From NCBI GenBank assembly GCA_947629595.1, contig CANREI010000012.1:1-24478 (forward strand): a DNA stretch of 24,478 bases, given 5' to 3'. Source of the DNA: an uncultured Alphaproteobacteria bacterium. GTDB lineage: Bacteria; Pseudomonadota; Alphaproteobacteria; CAAHEQ01; UBA3637. Of this stretch, positions 1 through 8,107 are shown piece by piece. Under the pieces are notes generated by a model. That model had not been told where the DNA came from. It did no database searches and worked only from the letters and a program-made list of their open reading frames with translations. A program made the translations under genes and the position numbers. Each line of letters opens with the position of its first letter. The first letter of the stretch is position 1.

Positions 1-1
1 G

Positions 2-883
2 GATTCGCCCTATAGTGAAGGACATTTAAATTTTAATAAAAATTACGGCGTTGAAATAGATTTTCCGGTTGCAATAACGGACGCAACGGAAGGAACAGAA
101 GAAACCGGATATGCCATTATATTATCAAAAGTTCCGACAGGCGTTTGTAAACAGCTGACCTCCTTGTTAGACGGCATGAATGATACGGTTGATATAAAAA
201 TAGGCGGCAACAGTTATTATGATGCAACCGAGCGTTTCTGTAACGAAGACGAAAACACCGTGGACGTGACTTTTTCTGATGAAAATATAAACAATACCGC
301 CGGCGCGGAAGAACCGGAGGAACCGACTTGCGATCCGTCAACGTGCGAAGGAAATTGTATCAACGACACGTGTGAGCCATGCAGCGGAAATACGCCGAAA
401 TGGAACGGGACACAATGCGTGGCTTGTCTATCAAACTCAGATTGTCCGGCGGGTGAAACCTGCACAGACCAAAATGATTGTAAAGCGGGCGAATCCGGCC
501 CTGCCTGCACATCGGGATATAACGATAATCATTCGCGCGCAAATGTATTTTTCAGCAATTTAGCTCTTTCCGACGACGGGAAATCGGCAACCGTAACTTG
601 CAATCTGTCTTCCCGCGGTGCCACCCTTTCATGGACCATAACCGTTAGCGGTTGGGAGGAAGAGATTACTCTGGAAGAACTCAAAAATGACGATTGGAGT
701 CAGATTAAAGAATATTGTGGACAAGTGACACAAAACAGCATGCTTTCCTGCGGTAACGGGGCTTCCTCTTGTTCCGAGGATGGCATTTGTACTTGTGTCG
801 GGAACATGACCGATACCGATTATAGCGGTACATACAGCGAAGAACCGTTTGCACATTACGGAGAATGCACAAAACCTTCCTGA
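2..883 (+). CDS. Prepilin-like surface protein 1, cysteine-rich, 5'-truncated by the window edge
   Basis: The open frame runs from the window edge to a TGA at 881-883, so the start and the expected N-terminal pilin helix lie outside. The first 80 residues visible match the body of the two prepilin-like proteins at 17180 and 19053: an SPY-(S/D)-E segment, then a V-P-x-G-V-C-x-x-L block and a D-G-M-N stretch (compare N-G-M-D in the second protein). A cysteine-rich segment follows at about 332-495, with C-x4-C and C-x2-C spacings like EGF-type or knottin modules. The C-terminal head (about 500-880) is unlike those of the two paralogues. Family knowledge: such proteins are usually annotated as type II secretion/prepilin-type and are exported and anchored by the N-terminal helix. 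A function for the head is not recognisable. The membership is quite sure, the role is not. Confidence 0.75.
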   Translation, partial: DSPYSEGHLNFNKNYGVEIDFPVAITDATEGTEETGYAIILSKVPTGVCKQLTSLLDGMNDTVDIKIGGNSYYDATERFCNEDENTVDVTFSDENINNTAGAEEPEEPTCDPSTCEGNCINDTCEPCSGNTPKWNGTQCVACLSNSDCPAGETCTDQNDCKAGESGPACTSGYNDNHSRANVFFSNLALSDDGKSATVTCNLSSRGATLSWTITVSGWEEEITLEELKNDDWSQIKEYCGQVTQNSMLSCGNGASSCSEDGICTCVGNMTDTDYSGTYSEEPFAHYGECTKPS

Positions 884-960
884 CAGAAAATTATTCGATT
901 TATTCAAAATAAGTACCGAAACAAAATGTGTTTTAACTGACCTCTCATTCAATTTTACCC

Positions 961-992
961 TTAAAAACCCGCTTTTTACGGCGGGTTTTTAA
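961..992. terminator. Bidirectional intrinsic terminator
   Basis: A perfect 12-bp stem (961-972 with 981-992) closes an 8-nt loop. The stem has a GC core flanked by A/T runs on both sides, so it yields a U-tract on either strand. It lies 78 bp past the prepilin-like gene and is also the first strong terminator reached by the minus-strand operon ending at 1118. Confidence 0.8.
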
Positions 993-1117
993 ATTGTTCA
1001 TCAGCCTTTATTCATTTGAGTTGAATTTTATCAGCCGTAATTATAACCTTTCAACCGCATCACGCGGGTGATTTTAATAAACATAAGCTTTTCATTCAAT
1101 TTTCTGCTTTAAAAAGC

Positions 1118-1894
1118 TTACTTCTTTTCTTCCACCGGCAAAGCACGGAAATAATCGTTCGCTTCCATGGTTGTGTTTAACAATTTGCCCAAATTCATTT
1201 TTTCATTAAATTTGGCAAAGGCTTTCACATCTTTCGGAAAACACTTGCCGCCATAGCCGAAATGCCCGTCAGGCCCGGGAACATGCGTGTGCGTGGGGCT
1301 TAAATAGCCGCTGGATAAAAATCCCGTTCGAACCCGCTCATAATCGGCACCGTACGTCCGACAAAATTCATAAATACCGTTAAAATAGGTGACCGCAACC
1401 GCACCGAACACATTATGCGCATATTTGCAAATTTCCGCTTCAATATTGCTCATATATATTTTTTTCTTGGACTTGAAAATTTCATTCAACAAATCGCGTT
1501 CGCCGGTTACAATAATATCTTGCCGACAAAAATCGGCATACGCGGTGCGTTGCGTTAAAAATTCGGGCATAAAATAAACGGGACGCTTAAATTCCGATGC
1601 CAACTTATCTGTTGTGCCGGGCAAAAGCGTTGTGCGAATAAAAATCGGTCTGCCGGCCGGAAGAGACGCGATAATAGAGCGCAAAACCGTTAAATCCTGC
1701 GTTCCGTTTTCTTCCGTGGGAATGTGAATACCGATAAAATAAACCGTACAATCGGAAATATCTTCATTGATTCCTTTCGGCGGATCGGAAACAGCCGTTT
1801 GACAAACGGTAAACTCTTTTAACCATTGACCGAACACCGAACCGATAACACCGTATCCGATAATGCCGACTTTAATTTCTTCTTGTTTTAACAT
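1118..1894 (-). CDS. Short UDP-glucose/GDP-mannose 6-dehydrogenase-like protein
   Basis: Family role: NAD-dependent two-step oxidation of a nucleotide sugar to its uronic acid for polysaccharide synthesis. Visible motifs are the N-terminal Rossmann signature GIIGYGVIG, the PEFL stretch, a helix with the pattern E-x-x-K-Y-x-x-N, and the catalytic thiol motif GYGGKCFPKD with Cys218. The protein is only 258 residues, against roughly 390-450 for the family, and it ends 40 residues after the catalytic cysteine. The C-terminal nucleotide-sugar-binding domain is therefore absent. The stop is an ordinary TAA and the frame is clean, so this looks like a genuinely short protein rather than a frameshift. 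The start has an AAGGAG ribosome site. It is the last gene of the 3884-1118 operon, after a GT4 glycosyltransferase, which suggests a surface-glycan task. Activity without the missing domain is uncertain. Confidence 0.72.
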   Translation of the reverse strand: MLKQEEIKVGIIGYGVIGSVFGQWLKEFTVCQTAVSDPPKGINEDISDCTVYFIGIHIPTEENGTQDLTVLRSIIASLPAGRPIFIRTTLLPGTTDKLASEFKRPVYFMPEFLTQRTAYADFCRQDIIVTGERDLLNEIFKSKKKIYMSNIEAEICKYAHNVFGAVAVTYFNGIYEFCRTYGADYERVRTGFLSSGYLSPTHTHVPGPDGHFGYGGKCFPKDVKAFAKFNEKMNLGKLLNTTMEANDYFRALPVEEKK

Positions 1895-1917
1895 TTTTAT
1901 TCTCCTTGATTATTTAT

Positions 1918-2283
1918 TCATCTGACCGAAAAATCCGAATGAGCCGCTGACTCGCTCGATACGGGCAAAGTATTACCACCCGGTACCTCTTTAATAATTT
2001 GCACCACATCTTGCAACAAATCCGTTAAATACGGAATATTCATGGCAATTAACGCCGAAAGAATTTTAAACAAAACGGCAATCACCAGCGTGGCGCCCAC
2101 CGTTAAGCCCACACCGCGCGATATGCCGATTAACAGGTTTGTCCAAATAAGCCGCCCGGGACGATTCATCATTTCCACATATTCCCCCAGCCGCATTTTT
2201 TCAATATGATTGGCAATTCGTTCCAATTGACTTAAACGCTCTTGTTCAAACTGTTGCATTTCTTTATTCGGTGTTTTTTTCAT
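1918..2283 (-). CDS. Small membrane protein, DUF5665-like
   Basis: This 121-residue protein has a charged, probably helical N-terminal part (about 1-45, rich in Glu, Gln, Arg and Lys), then R-x-I-W-x-N-x-x-x-G-x-x-R-G-x-G. A long hydrophobic stretch at about 52-82 forms one or two membrane segments, and a predicted amphipathic helix follows. This layout is what I know from the DUF5665 family of small alphaproteobacterial and firmicute membrane proteins of unknown function. Its start overlaps the stop of the upstream glycosyltransferase gene by ATGA, so the two are translationally coupled. The sugar-dehydrogenase-like gene follows 23 bp later. A membrane role beside the glycan enzymes is plausible, but no activity can be read from the sequence. 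Confidence 0.6.
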   Translation of the reverse strand: MKKTPNKEMQQFEQERLSQLERIANHIEKMRLGEYVEMMNRPGRLIWTNLLIGISRGVGLTVGATLVIAVLFKILSALIAMNIPYLTDLLQDVVQIIKEVPGGNTLPVSSESAAHSDFSVR

Positions 2284-3446
2284 GACTTAATTCCCAAAAC
2301 TTCCCGATAAACCGCAATGGTTCTGTCACACATTTTTTGAATGGAATAATTGCTCCGTGCCGATTTTTGAGCTTTTTCTCCGATTTGCTTTCTCGCATGC
2401 GGTGTTAAATTCAAAACCTCATCTAACCGCATTGCCAAAGCGTTCACATCTCCCGGCTCAAAAAGAAAACCGGTTTTTCCCGCATCAATCAATTCAAGCG
2501 CACCGCCGTGTGCCGCCGCCACAACCACACACCCCGTTGCCTGTGCTTCAACCATACTGCGCCCGAACGTTTCCGGCACCAAAGTGGGCTGCACGCAAAT
2601 ATCGGCCAACGCATACCCCAACGGCATTTGATGACTGCTTAACGCAAACATACGAAAATCAACGGACGGCGGTAATTGCCGCAACGCTTCTTGCAATTTG
2701 ACTTCATAATCTCCTTTCGGATTGCCGCCGATAAAAAGAAGCGTAAAATTTTGATTTTTCATTTGCCGAATGGCGTTTAACAACAAGAAATGCCCTTTAA
2801 TGCGCGATAACCGACCGACCAAAACAATAATCGGCTTATTTTGAGGAATATTGTGTTGTTTTATCAGCTGATTTAAGGCCGTTTTTGAAATGTTTTCCCG
2901 ATTAAATTGATCCATATCGGCCCCGCGGGGAATACAGCGCACTTTTTGCGGTGAAATACCGTAATTTTCAATAACGTGCTTTTCCACAAACCGCGAAACG
3001 GCAATCACGACTTCTCCTTGCGTCATTACCCGATTATAGGGCTTTTTGAATAAACGCGGACTTAATCCGTATAACCCGTGAAAGGTTGCGATAAACGGTA
3101 TTTTTAAGCGCTGACAGGCCAGTTTCACCGACCAGGCGGGCGCGCGCGATCGCACATGCACCAATGTGACTTTTTTCTTTTTTAAAACGGCTTCCAGCAG
3201 CTTGGCATTTTTCCAAATTTGAAACGGATTTTTTGTTTGCATGGGCAGCGTTATATGTTCCACACCGAGTTGTTCCAATTCTTTAACCATGGCGCCGCCG
3301 GAAGAAATAACATAATTTTCAATCTGTTCTTTTTGAAGCGCCGCGGCAATTTCAATCGTTCCGCGCTCCACGCCGCCTTGCTTTAAAGCCGGCAACACTT
3401 GAGCAATAACCGTTTTCGGCTGACTTTTCTTTTGTTTTTTAAGCAT
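2280..3446 (-). CDS. Glycosyltransferase family 4 protein
   Basis: This 388-residue protein has the two Rossmann domains of GT-B enzymes. The N-terminal domain starts with VIAQVLPALKQGGVERG, in which the G-G-V-E-R acceptor-side loop is typical of GT4. The C-terminal domain has LVGRLSRIKGH near residue 210 and the E-x7-E donor-binding motif PETFGRSMVEAQATG near 290, followed by GG-x-x-E-L-I. There is no signal peptide, so it is a cytosolic or membrane-associated retaining transferase that adds a sugar from a nucleotide donor to a glycan or lipid acceptor. Donor and acceptor cannot be told. It is the second gene of the operon, 27 bp after a lipoprotein gene with an AAGGAG site, and overlaps the DUF5665-like gene. 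In alphaproteobacteria such genes often serve LPS core or exopolysaccharide synthesis. Confidence 0.88.
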   Translation of the reverse strand: MLKKQKKSQPKTVIAQVLPALKQGGVERGTIEIAAALQKEQIENYVISSGGAMVKELEQLGVEHITLPMQTKNPFQIWKNAKLLEAVLKKKKVTLVHVRSRAPAWSVKLACQRLKIPFIATFHGLYGLSPRLFKKPYNRVMTQGEVVIAVSRFVEKHVIENYGISPQKVRCIPRGADMDQFNRENISKTALNQLIKQHNIPQNKPIIVLVGRLSRIKGHFLLLNAIRQMKNQNFTLLFIGGNPKGDYEVKLQEALRQLPPSVDFRMFALSSHQMPLGYALADICVQPTLVPETFGRSMVEAQATGCVVVAAAHGGALELIDAGKTGFLFEPGDVNALAMRLDEVLNLTPHARKQIGEKAQKSARSNYSIQKMCDRTIAVYREVLGIKS

Positions 3447-3473
3447 TAAATCTCCTTCAAGGTTACCATCTCT

Positions 3474-3884
3474 TTATTGATAAAACACTTGCGGATCGGC
3501 TTTCATCGGACGCCGTTGCGTATAGTTGCGAGCTTCCATACATTCTTCATACGCATCATAAGACATGGACCAATCGGCAGCAACCGAGTTCACATGAACC
3601 GGCTGTGCCCCCGGAAACGGCACGAATTGCGCCCAAATGCCGTGATCCGAATCATTATCAAAACGCAATTCCAATTTTTTAGGCACACCCCAGCCCCACG
3701 GCATACCCGGCCATTCATACGGCCACATATCGGCCGCCGCCAAACATTCGTTATGATCGCGGGCAAACCAAACGGCACCCGTGTTCGGCCGTTCCCAATA
3801 ATACATATGCTGCCCGTCACTGCCGCAGGCACTTAACAGGAATAAACCGAAAAACCCTAAAAACATTCTGATTGTTTTTTTCAT
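3474..3884 (-). CDS. Small tryptophan-rich lipoprotein
   Basis: The N-terminus is a lipoprotein signal: KK, a hydrophobic stretch, then lipobox LSAC with the acylated Cys at residue 20. The mature part (about 117 residues) is rich in Trp, Pro and Tyr, with a WPYEWPGMPWGWGVP segment near the middle. It has two further Cys residues (H-N-E-C and Y-E-E-C) that could form a disulfide in the periplasm. The residue after Cys20 is Gly, so sorting to the outer membrane is possible. I do not recognise a family. It is the first gene of a four-gene operon with a visible promoter just upstream, and its downstream neighbours are glycan-related. Confidence 0.72.
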   Translation of the reverse strand: MKKTIRMFLGFFGLFLLSACGSDGQHMYYWERPNTGAVWFARDHNECLAAADMWPYEWPGMPWGWGVPKKLELRFDNDSDHGIWAQFVPFPGAQPVHVNSVAADWSMSYDAYEECMEARNYTQRRPMKADPQVFYQ

Positions 3885-3919
3885 AAAAACACTCCGCTGA
3901 TAAATTTATTTCTTTGCCC

Positions 3920-3949
3920 ATTATATCAAAACTTAACCGCAAAAGTAAA
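3920..3949 (-). promoter_or_regulatory. Sigma70-type promoter of the lipoprotein-GT4 operon
   Basis: On the minus strand a perfect -10 TATAAT (3920-3925) is preceded by TTTACT (3944-3949) with an 18-bp spacer, or TTACTT with 17. It lies about 35 bp before the lipoprotein start. Confidence 0.65.
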
Positions 3950-4020
3950 GTAAAAAGTGTTTTCAACCTCAAAAAAATACCTTTGAGAAAGTGATTCATT
4001 TGCATCGGCATATTAAAAAA

Positions 4021-4698
4021 TTAAAAATCTAAATCGGCATATGTATCCGACGGCATAATGCCTGCCAGTTTATCATTGAGTAACGAGCCGAATGACTGCC
4101 TTGACTTCAATCGCCCGTACCATTCGCGCGCATCGGGATATTGTTTCCAATCAATTTCGCCCAAATAATCCAAAATAGACAAATGAGCGGCAATGCCCAA
4201 ATCCGCCATTGATAAATTTCTGCCGCCCAAATAACTCCGCCGTGCCGCGAGCCAATCAACATATCCCATATAGCGCTTTAAATTTTCCCGTCCGACACGA
4301 ATTAAATTAGCATCGGGCGTACCCAGCCGTCTTAATGCTTTAAAAACCCGTTCGCCGACAAGTGGCTTAAACACATCGGTATAAAAAGCCGTGTCAAACA
4401 AGTTTGTCAGTCGACGCACTTCGGCGCGTCCGCGCGGTGTTTCACTTAACAAATCCGGCTGCGTTTTAATTTCATTCACATATTCGCAAATGGCCACATG
4501 ATCGGTTAAAATATGGCCGTCCGGTTCAATTAAAACAGGCACTTCCCCGAACGGATTCAGTTTTAAAAACTCCGGACGACGCGCCCACGGCGTTTCAAAA
4601 ATCATTCCGTAAGGAAGCCCTTTTTCAAACAGTAACAAACGCACTTTTCGCGAAAAAGGACACAAAGTATAATGATATAAAGTTCTGCGTTCAGTCAT
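4021..4698 (-). CDS. fzlA: Glutathione S-transferase-fold protein, probably FzlA-like
   Basis: This 225-residue protein has an N-terminal thioredoxin-like GST domain (LYHYTLCPFSRKVRL, Cys13-Pro-Phe-Ser), a cis-Pro segment GEVPVL near 52-57, and a helical C-terminal domain ending in a conserved-looking YADLDF tail. The opening resembles FzlA of Caulobacter. FzlA is a GST homologue that binds curved FtsZ filaments and supports constriction; it is not thought to act as a detoxifying transferase. The start lies inside lpxB (8-bp overlap), so it is co-translated as the last gene of the envelope operon. A link between lipid A synthesis and division would fit that position. An ordinary GST remains possible, and the symbol is tentative. 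Confidence 0.62.
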   Translation of the reverse strand: MTERRTLYHYTLCPFSRKVRLLLFEKGLPYGMIFETPWARRPEFLKLNPFGEVPVLIEPDGHILTDHVAICEYVNEIKTQPDLLSETPRGRAEVRRLTNLFDTAFYTDVFKPLVGERVFKALRRLGTPDANLIRVGRENLKRYMGYVDWLAARRSYLGGRNLSMADLGIAAHLSILDYLGEIDWKQYPDAREWYGRLKSRQSFGSLLNDKLAGIMPSDTYADLDF

Positions 4699-5845
4699 GT
4701 TCAGCCACCATTTTTAACAATAATTCAGCCGCTTTTTCCGAGGGCGTTGTTTGACCGCCCCAGCCTAATTTTTTCAATCCTTCCCCTGCGTTTTGTTTTT
4801 TCCCCCGTAAAAAATCAATTGTCACATCGGCTATTTTTGTTGCCGTACAATTTTCCTGCAACAATTCCGGTATTAACTCTTTATTGGCCAATAAGTTAAT
4901 TAAGTTCACATATTTTATTTTCAAGAGCCGACGCGCCAAAAAAGCCGTAAACGGAGAAACCCGATATGCAATTAAATGCTTCACACCCGCCAAAGCCAAT
5001 TCCAAACTGACCGTACCCGATGCCGCAACGGCAACATCGGCAGCGGCAAAGGCATCATATCTTTCTTTTTCACCTTGCACAATCACATAGGGGTAATCCG
5101 CAGCATGCATCGCTTGAACAACCCGCTGACAAACCGTTGAGACAGTGGGAATAACCACAAAAACATTTTGATACTTCTGCCGAATAAGGCGAATGGCCTC
5201 TTGAAAAACGGGCAGCAGATATTTTATTTCATTTTGACGACTGCCCGGTAAAACACACAGAATTTTTGCCCCTGTCGGAATGTGATACCGTTTCATAAAT
5301 TTTTCTTTATTGCCTTTATCGGCACCGCCTTCAATGACCGGATGTCCGATAAAATCGGCTTTCAACCCGTAAGGGGTAAAATAGGCCGGTTCTTCGGGAA
5401 GCAGGCAAAATAATCTGTCAACATATCGCCCGAGCGTTTTGGCTCGTCCTTTTTTCCAAGCCCACACCTGCGGCGCCACGCAATGGGCATGCGGAATTCG
5501 AATACCGGCCTTGATTAACCGCTTATGCACACGAACGGAAAAACTGAAACTGTCAACGGTTAAAATAACATCGGGTTGAACGGCTTGAATATCGGCAATA
5601 AGTTCATTAAAATGTCTTAAAATTTTCGGCAAATTCGGTAACACCTCTACAAACCCCATCACCGCCAAATCGGCAATGTCGAACAAGCTTTTCAATCCCT
5701 CTTTTTCCATGGTTTCGCCGCCCACGCCGAAAAATCGAACGGCTCGGTTTGTTTTTTTCTTTAACGCGCGCATGATGCGAGATCCCAACAAATCTCCCGA
5801 CGGTTCACCGGCAATTAAATAAATTTTTAATTCCTTTGATTTCAT
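4691..5845 (-). CDS. lpxB: Lipid-A-disaccharide synthase LpxB
   Basis: LpxB condenses UDP-2,3-diacylglucosamine with 2,3-diacylglucosamine-1-phosphate to the lipid A disaccharide at the inner face of the cytoplasmic membrane. The protein has the family length (384 residues). It shows the N-terminal LIAGEPSGDLLG motif, GFVEVLPNLPKIL, the HCVAPQVWAWKKGR segment, the FIGHPVIE motif, and the LPGSRQNEI phosphate-binding stretch opening the second GT-B domain. Its start overlaps the lpxI stop as ATGA, and it is followed by the FzlA-like gene. Alphaproteobacterial order lpxA-lpxI-lpxB is kept. Confidence 0.95.
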   Translation of the reverse strand: MKSKELKIYLIAGEPSGDLLGSRIMRALKKKTNRAVRFFGVGGETMEKEGLKSLFDIADLAVMGFVEVLPNLPKILRHFNELIADIQAVQPDVILTVDSFSFSVRVHKRLIKAGIRIPHAHCVAPQVWAWKKGRAKTLGRYVDRLFCLLPEEPAYFTPYGLKADFIGHPVIEGGADKGNKEKFMKRYHIPTGAKILCVLPGSRQNEIKYLLPVFQEAIRLIRQKYQNVFVVIPTVSTVCQRVVQAMHAADYPYVIVQGEKERYDAFAAADVAVAASGTVSLELALAGVKHLIAYRVSPFTAFLARRLLKIKYVNLINLLANKELIPELLQENCTATKIADVTIDFLRGKKQNAGEGLKKLGWGGQTTPSEKAAELLLKMVAEHD

Positions 5846-6783
5846 TTCTTATCCCGCTTGCCTTTCTTCGGTTTTTGCAGAACCGATTGCCCCGTTAAAA
5901 TATTTAACCGCTCTTTCAAAACAGGAGGTAATATTGTATCAACCGACACACCGACAACAAATATTTTAAGCGCATCGGCTTTTCTTGCAACGGCATTTAC
6001 ATCGGGAATTAAAACCTTACCGGCTTCAACGGCAATGCCTTTTAAACCGGCTGCCGCCACGGCTTCCACGGTTGAAACACCGATGGTCGGCATATCAACC
6101 CGATGCTCCTGTTGCGGTTTGACGGTTTTTACTAAAACACCGCCTTGCCCTTTTCGACGCAAGGCTTTTGAGCGTTCAACCAACTTTTGCGTGCCTTCAA
6201 TTCCTTCCACGGCCAACACCAATCCGCGTTGAACAACAACCGATTGCCCCACATCGGCCAATCCCAGTAATTTTGCCGTATAACACCCTCTTGAAATATC
6301 TTCAATATCAAACACATCGGGTTGTTTTTGCGTGATGGCACCGAGCGGCGCCAGCAAATCGGGCAAAAATTCGTGCATACCCCGCACGCGAACACCCAAA
6401 TTTTCAAACTCACGAATAATACCGCGCAACAAACCGTCATCCCCTTTTTGACTGAGACCGATCCGCATAGCCACCTGAATGCCCGCCCAATCCGGAAACA
6501 CCTCCGTTAATGAGGGACGGCGCACACTGCCGATCATAACCGCTTCGGTAATCTGCTGTGCTTTAATGGTTCGAATAATGGTTCCGACACCGCCCAAACG
6601 CACCCATTTCACGGGAATATCCGTCGGCAACAAATCCGGCTGTGCCTGATTTTTAAGCGCCAACACAAAAAACGGCTGTTTTGTTTTTTGACAATGCTCA
6701 ATCAACAAGCGCGGCAACACACCGGCACCGGCAATAATGCCGAGTTTACTTTCTTTTTGATTGCGGATTGTCTTTTGTTTCAT
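5842..6783 (-). CDS. lpxI: UDP-2,3-diacylglucosamine pyrophosphatase LpxI
   Basis: LpxI hydrolyses UDP-2,3-diacylglucosamine to lipid X and UMP. It is the alphaproteobacterial replacement for LpxH and uses an unrelated fold (former DUF1009). The 313-residue protein shows LGIIAGAGVLPRLL at the N-terminus, K-W-V-R-L-G-G-V-G-T-I-I, MIGSVRRPSL, GDDGLLRGI and VVVQRGLVLAVEGIEGT, with the C-terminal catalytic part VDMPTIGVSTVEAVAAAG and GIAVEAGKVLI. The start is 9 bp after the lpxA stop, and the stop overlaps the lpxB start. The last 20 residues are Lys-rich. Confidence 0.93.
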   Translation of the reverse strand: MKQKTIRNQKESKLGIIAGAGVLPRLLIEHCQKTKQPFFVLALKNQAQPDLLPTDIPVKWVRLGGVGTIIRTIKAQQITEAVMIGSVRRPSLTEVFPDWAGIQVAMRIGLSQKGDDGLLRGIIREFENLGVRVRGMHEFLPDLLAPLGAITQKQPDVFDIEDISRGCYTAKLLGLADVGQSVVVQRGLVLAVEGIEGTQKLVERSKALRRKGQGGVLVKTVKPQQEHRVDMPTIGVSTVEAVAAAGLKGIAVEAGKVLIPDVNAVARKADALKIFVVGVSVDTILPPVLKERLNILTGQSVLQKPKKGKRDKK

Positions 6784-6792
6784 TGTAAACCG

Positions 6793-7593
6793 TTATTCTG
6801 CCTGCATAATGTTGTTTTTGGAAGGATGTTGTACAAAATCAATTAACTTCATCACCAACGGATTACCGTTTAATTCCGTATTATTGTCCAATTTTTCAAT
6901 ACGTTCGGCAAAAGTGAGTTCGCTTTGTTTATCAAATAAAAATTTATAGGCTTTTTGCAACTCGAAAATCATTTCTTTTTCCACGCCCATTCGTTGCAGG
7001 CCGATTAAATTCAATCCGTTTAAAACCGCACGCGTACCGGACATTACAAGTCCGTAGGGAATCACGTCGCGCCCGATACCGCACATACCGCCGATCATAG
7101 CGCCTTCACCGATATGCGTAAATTGCAAAACGGCAGATAATCCGCCGATAACGGCTCTGCTTCCGACATGCACATGGCCGGCAAGCGTGGCATTATTGCT
7201 CATCACGATATCATCACCCAACACGCAGTCATGCGCAATATGACTGGCAACCAAAAACAAATTGCGATGTCCGATTTGTGTAATCTTATGATCAACATCG
7301 GAGCCGACATGTGCCGTTACATGTTCCCGAAACGTATTGTGATCACCGATAATCAACAAAGCATCGGGTGCGTTGGAACGCTTATGTTGCGCCAACAAAC
7401 CCAATGTCGCAAACGGATAAACGGTATTTCCTTCCCCCATTGTCGTAAATCCGTCAACAACCGCATGAGAAATAAGCCGACAACCGGCCCCCATTTTAAC
7501 ATGCGGTCCGACGGTACAATACGGACCGATTTCAACATCATCAGCCAGCTCGGCATGCGAATCGACAAGGGCCGTCGGATGAATTTTAACCAT
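6793..7593 (-). CDS. lpxA: UDP-N-acetylglucosamine acyltransferase LpxA
   Basis: LpxA transfers a 3-hydroxyacyl chain from ACP to the 3-OH of UDP-GlcNAc, the first lipid A step, in the cytoplasm. The 266-residue protein is a left-handed parallel beta-helix, recognisable from hexapeptide repeats starting at HPTALVDSHAELADDVEIGP. The catalytic His is His121 in SHIAHDC. GGLSAVLQFTHIGEGAMIGG follows, then the C-terminal helical domain from about 195. It sits between fabZ and lpxI with a 9-12 bp spacing on each side, as usual in the family context. Confidence 0.96.
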   Translation of the reverse strand: MVKIHPTALVDSHAELADDVEIGPYCTVGPHVKMGAGCRLISHAVVDGFTTMGEGNTVYPFATLGLLAQHKRSNAPDALLIIGDHNTFREHVTAHVGSDVDHKITQIGHRNLFLVASHIAHDCVLGDDIVMSNNATLAGHVHVGSRAVIGGLSAVLQFTHIGEGAMIGGMCGIGRDVIPYGLVMSGTRAVLNGLNLIGLQRMGVEKEMIFELQKAYKFLFDKQSELTFAERIEKLDNNTELNGNPLVMKLIDFVQHPSKNNIMQAE

Positions 7594-7605
7594 TTGAAAC
7601 TCTCC

Positions 7606-8088
7606 TTATGCTTTTTTAAAAATCATCGCACTGAAAATGGCTTGTGAAACCAGTTTTCCGTCAACTTTGGCTTCACCCCGAAATTTAAAAACGTTTCGCA
7701 CGGTTTGCTCTTTTTTCACATGAAATTCAATCACATCACCCGGCAGGATGGGTTTTCGAAACTTCACTTCATCAACCGTCATAAAATAAACGCCGTTGCC
7801 GGATCGTTCTTCTTCGGGAAAAGATTGCAAAACAATAATTCCCGCCGTTTGCGCCATAGCTTCAATTTGCAAAACGCCCGGCATAACCGGATTTTCGGGA
7901 AAATGCCCTTGGAAAAACGGCTCATTCACGGTTACGTTTTTAATACCGATGCCCGATTCGCCCGGCACAACATCTTTTAAGCGATCAACCAACAAAAACG
8001 GATACCGATGCGGTAATAATTTTAAAATCTGATCAATCCGTATTTCCGGAATCACATTTTCGGCGGTTTTTTCTGTTTCTTCAACCAT
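7606..8088 (-). CDS. fabZ: 3-hydroxyacyl-ACP dehydratase FabZ
   Basis: FabZ dehydrates 3-hydroxyacyl-ACP in fatty acid elongation and thereby competes with LpxA and LpxD for 3-hydroxyacyl-ACP. This explains its constant place between lpxD and lpxA. The 160-residue hot-dog-fold protein shows LLPHRYPFLLVDR, the catalytic His62 in FFQGHFPENPVMPG, and the catalytic Glu76 in VLQIEAMAQ. The C-terminus ends in the usual GEAKVDGKLVSQAIFSAMI strand. The first 15 residues are a slightly long acidic extension. Confidence 0.96.
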   Translation of the reverse strand: MVEETEKTAENVIPEIRIDQILKLLPHRYPFLLVDRLKDVVPGESGIGIKNVTVNEPFFQGHFPENPVMPGVLQIEAMAQTAGIIVLQSFPEEERSGNGVYFMTVDEVKFRKPILPGDVIEFHVKKEQTVRNVFKFRGEAKVDGKLVSQAIFSAMIFKKA

Positions 8089-8107
8089 TTTATACTCCTT
8101 GACGATA

